From NCBI GenBank assembly GCA_008711295.1, contig VUYV01000289.1:162220-226219 (forward strand): a stretch of DNA of 64,000 bases. The letters are read 5' to 3'. Positions 47,359-58,715 of this stretch are shown piece after piece. A program made the position numbers and the translations under genes. The notes beneath the pieces were generated by a model. It saw nothing but the letters and a program-made list of their open reading frames with translations, was not told where the DNA came from and ran no database searches. This stretch comes from Anarhynchus alexandrinus. Its lineage: Eukaryota > Chordata > Aves > Charadriiformes > Charadriidae. Position 1 is the stretch's first letter. Each line of letters starts with the position of its first letter.

Positions 47359-50300
47359 ATAAATTAATTTCACCAAGTCAAGTCTGCTATTTTATTTTTA
47401 AAGAGTAGATTCATAAGCGTTCTTGAATGTTCATGAAATAAATAGGATTTCATTTTTTTTCAGGAATCTCTGGAAATACAAAGGCCTGTCATATACCTAT
47501 TAACATTGAAAGGGCTTTGGATCAGAGCAAAGGCATAGGAAGTATTCAATAAATAATATTTGATTTTTTTTTATCCAGGCAAAGATATATATGTTGTTAT
47601 TGTGAATGTGTACCACTAAAGAAATTCAAAGAACAGTCTTTTTGAAGTTGACTAAAATGTATTGCACTTGACTATGTCTTTTTATTCTATGAACTGTATC
47701 CATTAGTGTAGCACTAGCAGCTTTAGTCAAGATCACTGCCCTCTGATGTGTGTAGTGAGAAACCACTCTTATGCAGAACAGCCAACAATCCAAACAGACA
47801 AATGGAATCAGAAATACAGTTTTATTACCCTCATCGTATTGATAGAAAACCAGAACATAAGCATAAAGGGTAATATTCTGAGTTCCTTGATGTTAATAAC
47901 AAATTCCCTTTGATTTCACTGAGACAAAATTTTAGTTGGTCTGTTTGCTCTGAAGTCACTAAGAACAGCTGTGGCAGAGCCAGAAATTCTTCAATTCCCA
48001 TACACTTTTTTTTAGTGAAAAGATCAGTCAATCTCAGATCTTGGCATTTCATACAGCATTTTTATAAGCATTCTAGATTTCCTTGTCACAGTGTATTATT
48101 CACTTTCTAGTTGTTGAAACTCCTCACAGACTTACAACAGTATTGCCAAATAGTCTCTAAAATCTTTTAAGACGGTAGAATAAAGGATGATGGGTTTCCA
48201 CACACCTGTACGAATGATTGGTCGCAGGCGCAATTTCTGGGACCAAAGTGAAAGTTATGCAGAGACAATAAAAGAAAGCAGCCAAATGGGCATCTGTCAC
48301 AGAATGATAATAGAAAAAGATCATTATAATTTACTAAAAATACTGCCAGCACATATAATTAATATATACCTTTAAACAATCTAAACTAGCATAGTGACTT
48401 TTCATATAATAGCAGAGAACCCATTTGAATCCTTTTTATGTTAGTTAGCCTGTCTTCAGAATGGTTGTTGGAATAAAATTGCCAAGGACATTTGCTAAGA
48501 CTTTCACATCCGGGCAGGCACTGCAGTCTTATGATTTCTCTGTGTTACTCTTTCAAAAGGTACGGCTGAAACAAGCAAGTTTACATTTTAAGAGACCAAT
48601 TTATCTAGTGAAGAGCATAGGCATCGAGAAAACATCACTATTTGTGTGAAATGTAAGCATTAATACTATGCATTCAAATTTCTAGTTGCTGGGCTATTTT
48701 GGAGCAGTGTACATTTTAATTTTCATTGGCATAATCTAAATAAATACAGAAAAAATTACACCTCTTTCGCTTACCATTTCTAGGTATTGATTGTTTCCAA
48801 ACTACTGACATACCTACGTGCTGCGATATTGCTGCAGATAGATCAAGTAATGTACTTTGGAGTATAAATACATTTTCTTAAGAAAAAATCTTCCATCTTC
48901 TAGTAACATTATAGCGCACAGTGTAGTTTTGTAAACTTTAAGTTGATCAGACTTGCTGGAGAAAGAATAATGTGGCTGTCCATTTTAGCTGATGAATAAC
49001 AGGAGCTAAATTTTCTTTAGGCCTTATCTTTTGCCTGTGAAAAAAATATAATTTTTGTTATTAACTTTAATGAGGATAGACTAGGTCTGTAGCTCTCAAA
49101 CATGTGATTCATGGGAATACAGAAATTACTACAAACTGGTTTTGCACAGAATGTGTTCTGGAATAGTTTTCTTTTTTTGTCTGGTTGGTTTGTTTGTTTT
49201 GTGATTTGGTTTTGTTTGATTGTTTTTTCTGCTATTGAGTCTGTATACAAAATGGTAAGAATGTATGACTTTTAATAGAGAATTTATTATTTTTATGATA
49301 TAAAGACAAGACAAATTTATCCAAAGTAGACTGCTGTTAGAATGGTGTTAGAAGAATAGTGTTAGTTGAATAATTTAAGCAAAACAGGAAAAGAAAACTA
49401 TTTTTTTAAAAGTAACAAGAAAGGTTCTACAAGAATCAAAATTTAGAACAAACTTGAACGCAAACTGTGCATCTTTGACAATTTAAGGATAAAACCGGCC
49501 TATTTATGACGTGAAGAGCTCAATGACAGCCCCTTAAAACTTTTTTTTTCTTTTCTGCATAGGAGATTAAACCAGGTTTAACTTAGCCCAAAATAGCTGC
49601 AGGTCATTGTGTGAGCTCTTTTAGTAGTTTTATTTTTATTATGTTGGGTTTTGCAACTTTTGATGCAATCATACTTTCAAGTGAATTAGAACAGTATTGT
49701 ACTGTCCAAGCCCCTTTCCTCTACTCACTACACTTCTGTGATGTGTCAACAATTAAACTGCTAAAGCATGGTCTGTCAAGTTTTGGAAACAAGGTAGTAA
49801 TTCCAGGCATTTTCTCACAGACGTATCTGCTGCAATTGATATAAATAATTTCTGAATCAAGATGATCAGGTCAATGGATTTTACCTACAAACATTCTGCA
49901 ATAATACACTGAAGAAAAACATATAGAATTAACAATGAAAGTCAAATTTATTTACAATGGATTAGTTGTGTCCTCAGTGCATCATTTTCTGGTATACCCT
50001 AAATCAAATATATGACATGTGATATATCCTGCATAGCGATCAGAGTCGAAAGGCATTGATGAACAGATCATAGCCAAAACACAAGCTTCTGAATTTTCCT
50101 TTATTGGTAACATTGGTTACCAATGTTTACTATTTGGCTTGAATTCGGTATCTGGGTATTATTAATGGGAGCTGGGGACTGAGGAGGGCTAACATATTCA
50201 GTCCTTCGTTATGATAAAGTTATAAGTTGAGTCAGATCTTACCATTTTTATCTCTCCTCTAATTCAGATATGTAATTCTGCAGCCATTTTGCCCAGAAGA

Positions 50301-53142
50301 TGAGTGTTTTGATTGTAACATTTTGAGGAATATTTGTCACAGTCACTTTAATTTTGATAGCTTTGCAATCATTAACGGTCTGACTCCTGAAGCAGTTTGT
50401 TTAGTGGAAATGCAGAGATGACTAATACATACCACTACCGGTGAATTTCTTCAAATTGGCCTAGATATACTGCTTTGGTGTTTTATTGGAAACGTGGGGC
50501 TACTTGGTCCTGAGAGAGAACTTGTGGAAAGGGGAATAGAATAATGTGTTCTCTACATCCAGGGATGGCTGATTAACTTTCAGTACTTGTAAAGTTAGAT
50601 CTAGCTGTGCTTTGTGCCAGCTTTCCATTTGCTGAATTTTCATTATATATGACATTTAGATTTGTTACAGTCTATTAGCTGTAAGCTGTGGGCTGATAAG
50701 AAGGAATTTCATCAAAATATAAACCTCAAAAACGAAAATCCAAAAATCTGAAATGACAAGATTGTCGCAGTAACTTTACCTTAATTACAGCTCGAAGAGC
50801 AGTGGTGGCGGCAACTGATTGCAAAGCGCTGAAATGAAATCAATGGTGAGTGCCCAGTGGTAGTGCTCGAAATAGAAATTACAAAAATGATCTTCCTTTC
50901 TCATTATAATTTTCAAAGCCCTGCTGCTTTTCTTAAATTGCTGTCAAGTATGTTCTAAATGAGGTAAGAATGAAAATTTGTCTTCTCGGTGTACACTGCA
51001 GTCCTCACTCTCTGCAGCAGAACATGACCAGAACTGCTCAGACATAATGCTCTGAACAAAAAGTGGCAATGGATTAGAACTGCATTAATTTATTGAGTTC
51101 ATTTCACCTTTGATAGTTTAATTCCAAATAGAAGGTTGCTATATTTATCAGTGATTGCTGTTGTTACTGAACACATGGTTTAAAAAGCTGGGATTTTTAT
51201 TTATGAAATCTATTTATATGTACATATCAAATTAATAAATAATAAAGAAATAAATAAGCAAAGTAAATTTATTGTTAGCTGTTTTCATCCATTACTTCAT
51301 TTTTCAAAAGTCTGTCATCACCTTTCTACTGACTCCAGCCAGCAAAATCTCAGCCAATGTAAGTTAGGTGTGTTCCTGTGGTGTATTATTACTTGAAGAT
51401 ACTGTAGCTGAAGCAATGCTTGTACCTAGTAAGAGGTAGACAGTTATATTCAAAGTGGAATCAGCTAATTATTGAGAGTGGTATATTTAAAATTTCAGGA
51501 CAAATTAGTGAAAGGCTAAGAACGCACAGGTTGCACATAAGAGTAATTAAAAGGTAGATGTTGTCCTTGAGTAAGGCAGATTTGAAAGACTGAGGGCTGT
51601 GGAGTTTTCTGACATAACCTTTGAGAGATATTCTCAAATTCAAGGGGACAAGAACTTTTTCCAATAGTGTTATATGTTATTATTAAATTATTAAATCACT
51701 TCGTGGACCATTGTAGGGGTTACAACTTAAAAAAAAATAAAAGACCCATCTATGTGTGTGTTATGGTAAATTGCACACAATTGTATTTAACTTTTTGACC
51801 TACTACCAAGCTGGTAAAAATGGAGAGCATTTGCCATGCTTGAAGGTATAAGGTGGAGTTTCATGGAGACAGCAGAAAGCTTAAAGCAGACAATCAGGCT
51901 AACTACAGGGTATTGAGAAACTTTATTGCTGACCATAAAGAATTCTGCATGAATTTAGAAGTAATTTTGGAAACATTTTTAATCTGAATGCTAGTACATA
52001 CAGGTATATGCTAATATTGTACATTCCTTTGGTTTTGGAATGTATTTTTGTACTTTGACCACAGAGGGGAAAAAAAAAAGAAAAGAGAGGGCAATTATTT
52101 TTTCTGAATATTTCCTATTATCTGCTGTGTATAGGGACCACATCAAGACACAGTGTTACCAACTACAATTTGGGATAGACCTGTACCCAGACAACTGTTT
52201 TGCTTTCTCTGAAAACAAATATCCAAAAGAAAACTTCAAGTAATTTACCAACAATGCAGAGTCATCTGATGATCTTCTGCAAAAGTGCGTATACCCTGGC
52301 TCAAGACCTGCTGAGTCTCTTTGACCCTCCAAGTCATTTCTGCCTATATGTTTTACTGCAGCAAAAGCATTGATATCTTTTGTCTCTTAGCACAAAGTAT
52401 TTCCTTATTACATATCACAGCATACATTCAGTCAGCCTTTTTTGGCAATAGTGGAGTTCTTGGGAATACAAGTCATCTGCAGACTCTTTTCTAGCAGCGT
52501 CTCAGTATTATGTATAGGAAGACCTGATGGGAAGTATCAGCAGCTTGAAAATATTCAGGCCTTCAAATAGCACCATTCCAAGAACAGCCTTGGATTTCTT
52601 CTTTGTTTGAAATTCTGAGTATGCACCACCCCATGGGATGACACTTCTGGGTAACAGCCTGTTGTTGAAGTTGGTGTGAATTCTGTTGTTGACTTCCCAA
52701 AGGTTTCACGATTTATAAAGAAATGCAAGTATGGTTTTAAATCAGCACCTTTCAGAACAACTCAGGGATAAAAGCTTTGTATCCTTTATAAAGTGAGGGC
52801 CAGTGAGGGCAAAATGGTTTGAATAATAAATGAACAAGTTAATTTATTTAAATAGGACGTGTACAGACGTTTTGTGCTCTAAGCCATTACATCGATTCTC
52901 TGGCATTGTGATTTTTACCCTTCTGGTGCTTTCTATTTCTATCACCTATTGCATCGCCATATGATAACAGTGGTGTTTGATTATTTTGACCTCTTTACGT
53001 ATCATTTCCGTATCTCCAACTTCACGAAACACTGTTACTTGTTCTTCAGAGCAAAGACTCTGAAGAATTCTGAGTGTATGCTAAACCTGATTATTTATAA
53101 CTGTTCAGAACTGTTCGCTATTATTTATGACAATGCAAGGTG

Positions 53143-53163
53143 AAAAAAAACAAACAAACAAAA
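53143..53163. repeat. A-run with (CAAA)n
   Basis: Eight A residues followed by three CAAA-type units. Confidence 0.8.
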
Positions 53164-56100
53164 CCTTAACCCTTTCTCTGAAACTGCCAGACTGTCTTGA
53201 TTCAAGTCATCCAAAGGGAACTGTATAATGCATGTAGTTCTGAAAGTACCCTTGGGATATGGATTCAAGATAGTGTTTTACCTCCTACTTACCCCTGTTT
53301 TGTCATCCTGGTACAGAAATTAGAGTGGGTGAATTGGGCTGAAATAAATTCTCTGTGAAGCCAGTGTATTCCTCAGCTGTAAGAGGTTCTTGATGCAGTG
53401 TTTATGAAAGCTGGTGTTACAGATTTTGTGAAGAAAAAACTATTCTCTGATATGTTGATGCCTGTAATTCAAATAGTTCTAGATGAAACAAAATATCATT
53501 CAGTCCATGGAATATGGAACGTGAAACTTGTTCAGATATTAGTGACTGACTAAACAACAAATATTTTGGAAGGACTTGCAACCAGGTTTTTAAAGCAAGA
53601 ATACTCTGGATGTATCAGGTCACTAAACACAGAACTAAAAGCTTGTAATCCTACAAGTACTGGAAGTATCAGAAGTATGAGCACCTTTCATACCAAACTG
53701 TTGTATGTTGTTATTTTTTTAATATCCTCTTCCTGTTTTAGATAGGTGGCAAGAGGAAAAGCAATTCAGGTTGTAGATAGTACTTCAGCCTTAACTTCAG
53801 CCTTAAATAGAGCCTTTGAAAGACAGTTAACTGCTGATTGTAGAGGAGATACCATAGTTTCTTGGACAAAAAGCACGTATTTATAAAGTTGTGTCATTTT
53901 CCATGTCCATCTTAAAAGTGAGATGGTAGCTGTTCAGTTCAACTTTCTAGAAAACTTGCCTGATCTACAAGGCACATTGACATTCAAAAGTAATTTACAA
54001 CACAAAAAGAGGGAGCTTGTTTTTTGAGGTTTCTTTGATTTTTTTTTTAAATTAATTAATTTATTTTTCTTGTTGAGTATTTTTTTTCCTGGTAATGGTG
54101 ATAGGTTTTGTTTGATTTTATGCTAAGTTAAGGTTAAGTTAGGGTTAAGGAACTGTTCCGTGTTTCTGATGCTAAAGAGTCAGAGTTTCAGGCTCTTTTG
54201 TATAAGGTGATTTTAAGATGTAGTGGTGAGAAGAAGCAAAAATATTGCCAAACTTCTGATAACATTATGGGAGTCCTAATGCTGTGTAGTGTGCCTCTGT
54301 TATTTTATATATTTTCTCTGTTTCAACCTGAATAAAAATATTTTGAGGAGAGCAAATAGTGAAAAGTATTTAAAATTCAGTTCATGTTCTTGAACAAAAT
54401 TGTAAAGTTTTTTTTACTTGGATTTGAAGCTAAAATAATGAGCCTGATTCTTCTGTTCAGTGGTATTTCTCTCCCGATATTCTCTTTGGCAAGGCACATA
54501 GGGACATCAATCTTGCGTTTAGCAGTGTGTCACAGCCTTCTTTATGCAGTTCAGTAAGAACGTTATCTCCCTCATACCAGATACCAAGACCCAAGTGACT
54601 GCACCTCTGCAAACACATATTTACACGTGGAGAAAGAGCAAAGTAACTCTCTGTTTATTCACAGAATATATTACAAGAAGTGGTAAACTTCGATGCTACT
54701 ATCAATGAGAACATCATTAAAGGTCATACCTAAGAAAGCGCTTACAAACCTGAAAATTACATATCAAAATTCTTAAATGACTGAAAATATACTAACGTAC
54801 TTGTAAGGCTGATTGCTAGGGATGTATCTCCAAGCCGTGTGTGACTTAGGCAGAAACTATGCATCCATGTATACCTGTGCCTAAACCCAAGCAAGAAAAA
54901 GTACTTCAGTCATATATCTCAATTCATTATTTCTTACTGGTGGCTTAGTTGGGTATCTCAGTGCTCAGACAGCTGAGTTTTGTGACCCTTGAGTACAGCG
55001 TGTAACTTCTGCTCAATGGTAAAATATTGATACTGTGAATTTCTTTCTTGGAGCTGAAGGCTTACTTTTGTCTGTTTCAGTGCTAAATTTCCCAGTGTCA
55101 TTTTGGTCACTTGCATAAAAAAGGTTTATACAAGGAAGGTTTGATCTAACCCAGCGCAGACTTTCTTATGTTCTTTAGCCTTTTATGTGTTTGCCTCTGT
55201 CAAAAACGTGTTTCCAAGACCCTGGAAAGAAACTTCAAGTAGGTTTCATTTTCAAATGGTAATGAATTCAGTTTTAATGAATCTAAAGGCAATATTGACC
55301 AGGAAAAAAAATATTCATCAGCCACTGTCAAGGGCTTCCAATGTAACACCACAAACAGCATAGGAAGATCTGCAAAAATCATTGATGCTCACTTAGCAAA
55401 TGCAATGACTATATTTCTTGCTTTTCAGTGGCCTATTAAAATGTTCTAAAATCATGTTATAGAACTGTAAAATGTGAGTGTTGAAGAAGGTATATGAGCA
55501 ACAGACATGTTACATTCACTGGCTTGACCATAATGATCAGCAAGACGAGATCAGCAAGGAGATTGTTGGTGCAGAATAACCTACTTCACCACCATTATTT
55601 CTGTTCCATTAATTGTTTTTATGTTTTCATATTGTTAGAATAGTAGATCAGAGTACTATGAAGCATATCTGCCTGCGAAGGAATTTGACATCAGGTTGGC
55701 AAACCTGTGATGTTGTGATGTTTAAGTGCTACCATGAAGCTGACAGTAAATAGCATAAACTGTAAATCAGCTAAACGACCTTCAGGATGAGGGACAAGTG
55801 TAGGTGGCATTCAGTCTTTGAGAAGGCTAGATCTAGGTTGTTTCTTTGAAAACAACAATAGTGACAGATAATTATGTTACCATGTTTTTCACTTGGTTGT
55901 CATTATGATCTTTCTTTAAAGGAAAGCCAAATTTCCCCTAATATTTTACATACTTTTTTTTTCTTAATGGGTCCTGTTTCTATTACTTTTGCTATTTTTC
56001 CCTGCTTTTTTTTTTTTAATTATGTCAGAAATGTAAAAAACATCAAATATAAAAGAAAACACCTGTTTTCTCTTTCTTTTTTGCTTTTGTATTTATTACT

Positions 56101-57201
56101 GTCAAGTAATTACATCTTTCAAATTTTGTTGCCTGAACTTTACTCTTAAACCTTTTAAAAAGTCAACATTTTTGAATGAAATAATTATGATATGGCTCTT
56201 TATCTAATAGGTTTAATGTTTGTAAAGTATAACGTATGTCTTGTATTTCAAATGCAAGATTATGTGTCTTCTTCAAAACAGAAACAACCCATTTTACTCC
56301 TCACTGTTTATTGTTTAGTAAGCTAGTGTAACGGATATCTACAGTACTTTCACATTTAAAGTCTAGTGTGGTCTCTACTGACCGATGTTAGCCATTTATT
56401 ATGGTCAAAATTGGTATTTATCATTTTTTGATTACTTTGAGGAGAGTAATAGAGCAATAGATCTGTGCAGATTTTTGGCAAGGATTTGTGCTGTGTTATG
56501 GTGTACTTTAATTAGGTGAGCAGACTGCTCTATTGTCAGCTATTTTGTCTGAAACTTTACTTTAGAAATGCACTAAATTAAAAAAAAAAAATCTAAGGCA
56601 AAGGAAGGCTATAGAAAAGATGTGTGCTTTCAAGCCTTTAAAATAAGATTCATTTTTGTTTTGTACCCTGCTGTAACTTTTTAGTGCATTTTTTCATACT
56701 ATAATTTTGAGAACATAACACCATCAAGCATGTTTTAATGAAATGCCATTTAAACCACATCCAGTTTTACACATGAAGTAAAGAGTTTACATCTGTTTTT
56801 GTCAGGAGATGAATCAGAACTTGAACTTTCTTGGAAAAAAAATGGTTTTTGTATTGTGAAAGATGACATAGCAGGAAACACAGGAAAATAACTGAACTTG
56901 TTCAGAATTCATACTGAAATTACATTAATATTACCCAACAAGCAACGAAATGACAAAAATTTTTAATATGAATTGGACAAAATAATTTTGAAATATTGCT
57001 TCTTGATCAGATGGTTTTACATTATCTTCAATTAGATTTAACTCATTCAGTTTAAATGTACAGAAGAATAAGAACACTGTGTTTCCATTGCCCTTTAACA
57101 AAGTTTACACAGAAAATCATACAGAATGAAAATTTCTGTATTTGTTCCTGGTGAGTTCAAAAGCCAGATGATATTATGGAGCCTATAAGGATCTAAATTA
57201 A

Positions 57202-57235
57202 TTTTTTTGTATTTTATTTTATTTTATTTGTTTTA
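57202..57235. repeat. (ATTTT)n microsatellite
   Basis: About four ATTTT units (57211-57229) flanked by T-rich sequence. Confidence 0.8.
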
Positions 57236-57958
57236 ATGTCAGAACATGGATGACTTCACCGTGTTTATTAGCAGAAGAAACTTTTGAGAAAATATCATAT
57301 TGGGGATCTCATTACAGAATATGGAAAAGATCTGAAAGATATTGCAATATTTGGAATTCTTAGAGACTATATTGAGCTAAATATGCTTCACATTACCATC
57401 TTTTTGGCTTTTCCTACACTTCACGATAATATTACTGAACATCTCCATATTAGATGGTTCTACCACAGCTATTTAACCAAATATATAGGCTTGCAGTTCC
57501 AAAAGTATGTTTTGCTGTTATGCTGTTACACCTTTCAGAAGTTGCTTGTATCATTATTTTTCTTGTCCCTTATGTCAGTATTTCTTGAGAGGACCAATAC
57601 TATAATGTGAAAAGCTGCTGCCTAAGGGCTATAGTAGCCATTATCAGAAACACCACAACCATAATATCAATTTATGCACATTTGTTTTTATTAGATCATA
57701 GAGGAATATTTAACAATTTTGAAACTTTCATAATAGTTGCGATATTTTAAAACGTGCTGCTTATTGTACTGTTTGCCTGGTTCCATCACGTTCACTTGGG
57801 AGAAATCCTTCAGCATTTGTTGCCTTGTACGGAAACTGAGTAGAAACTGTTGCCTTTACTTTCAAAAAGCTAAAAGATTAAATGATGTTGCTTGTTCTGT
57901 AATGAACGGTACCTGAGCAGAGACATCTGTGTAATGCCCTTAACATGACATAAGTGTA

Positions 57959-58715
57959 TAGAATCATAGAATCATAAAATGGTTAGAGTTGCAAGGTACC
58001 TTAAAAGTCATCTAATTCTGACCCCCTGCCATGCCCAGGGACACCTCCCACTAGACCAAGTTTCTCAAAGCCCCATCCAGCCTGGCCTTGAACACTTCCA
58101 GGGATGGGGCATCCACAACTTCCCTGCACACCTTGTTCCAGTGTCTCACCAGCCTCACACTAAAGAATTTCTTCCTAATATCTATTCTAAATCTACTTTC
58201 TTTCATTTTAAAACCATTACCCTTTGTCCTATCACTACACTCCCTGATAAAAAGTCCCTTTCCACCTTTCCTGTGGGCCCCTTTTAGATACTTGAAGGAT
58301 GCTATAAGGTCTCCCTGGAGCCTTCTCTTCTCCAGGCTGAAAAACCCCAACCCTTGTAGCCTGTCTTCATAGGAGAGGTGCTCAAGCCCTCTGATCATCT
58401 TAGTGGCGTTCCTCTGGAATTGCTCCAACAGGTCCATGTCTTTCCTGTGCTCAGGGCTCCAGAGCTGGAAGCAGTACTCCAGGTGGGGTCTCAGGAGGGC
58501 AGAGTAGAGGGGCAGAATCAGCTCCTTTGACCTGCTGGCCACACTTCCTTTGATGCAGCCCAGGATGTAGTTGTCTTTATGGGCTGTGAGCGCGCATTGC
58601 CAGCTCATGTTGAGCTTCTCATCAACCAACACCCCCCAGTCCTTCTCCTCAGGGCTGCTCTCAATCCATTCTCTGCCCAGCCTGTATTTGTGCTTGGGGT
58701 TGCCCCAACCCATGT
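57959..58715 (-). mobile_element. CR1 LINE 3' end, minus strand, best-preserved copy
   Basis: The plus-strand left edge reads TAGAATCATAGAATCAT, two CR1 terminal octamers in reverse. It is followed by the 3' UTR (GGGACACCTCCCACTAGACC) and then the ORF2 C-terminus running to about 58715, where the similarity stops at the 5'-truncation point. The open frame is intact through the whole copy, and the sequence is nearer the CR1 consensus than the other copies in the window, so this is probably the youngest insertion. The plus-strand frames at 57979-58372 are antisense shadows. Confidence 0.95.
58051..58713 (-). pseudogene. CR1 ORF2 C-terminal fragment, 220 codons open
   Basis: The product begins with GNPKHKYRLG just after the reverse transcriptase palm. 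It continues through SSPEEKDWGVLVDEKLNMSW and SRSKELILPLYSALLRPHLE, with LEQFQRNATKMIRGLEHLSY in the thumb region. It ends with [20 protein letters not shown] and the tail [20 protein letters not shown]. The endonuclease and the FADD catalytic motif are missing because of 5' truncation, so the fragment cannot reverse-transcribe. The first Met is internal to ORF2 and has no meaning as a start. The lack of stops reflects recent insertion, in my reading, rather than function. Confidence 0.9.

Larger units (their letters stand above)
46441..47390 (+). repeat. Solitary ERVL-type LTR, 3'-truncated
   Basis: A GC-richer block begins near TGTTTATGTGGCAAGGC and closely resembles an avian ERVL-associated LTR known to me. 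It includes GCCAGTTCCAGCC and GGCCAAGGCTGAGCCC near the left, CATATTTAAG as a TATA-like box (46614-46623), a tandem array of about 46-bp units (46919-47160), and AATAAA at 47353-47358. The match stops near 47390 (CACCAAGTCAAGTCTGC), before the expected CCACCACA end, so the 3' end is missing. No internal retroviral sequence flanks it. Long minus-strand frames of 199 and 204 codons across it are consequences of its composition. Confidence 0.7.
47391..57958. other. AT-rich non-coding stretch
   Basis: No gene, RNA or clear interspersed repeat in about 10.5 kb. All frames are under 109 codons and lack recognised domains. It contains a T/G-rich low-complexity run (49164-49230), a CAAA repeat (53143-53163), an ATTTT repeat (57202-57235), a 12-bp tandem duplication (53782-53805) and a short TTAGGG-like stretch (54124-54150). 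Segments near 50.2-50.9 kb have the even composition often seen in conserved non-coding DNA, but I cannot demonstrate conservation. Confidence 0.55.

Noticed and set aside
57979..58372. Plus-strand frames of 102 and 94 codons
   Set aside because: Antisense of the minus-strand CR1 ORF2 tail, which explains the open reading.
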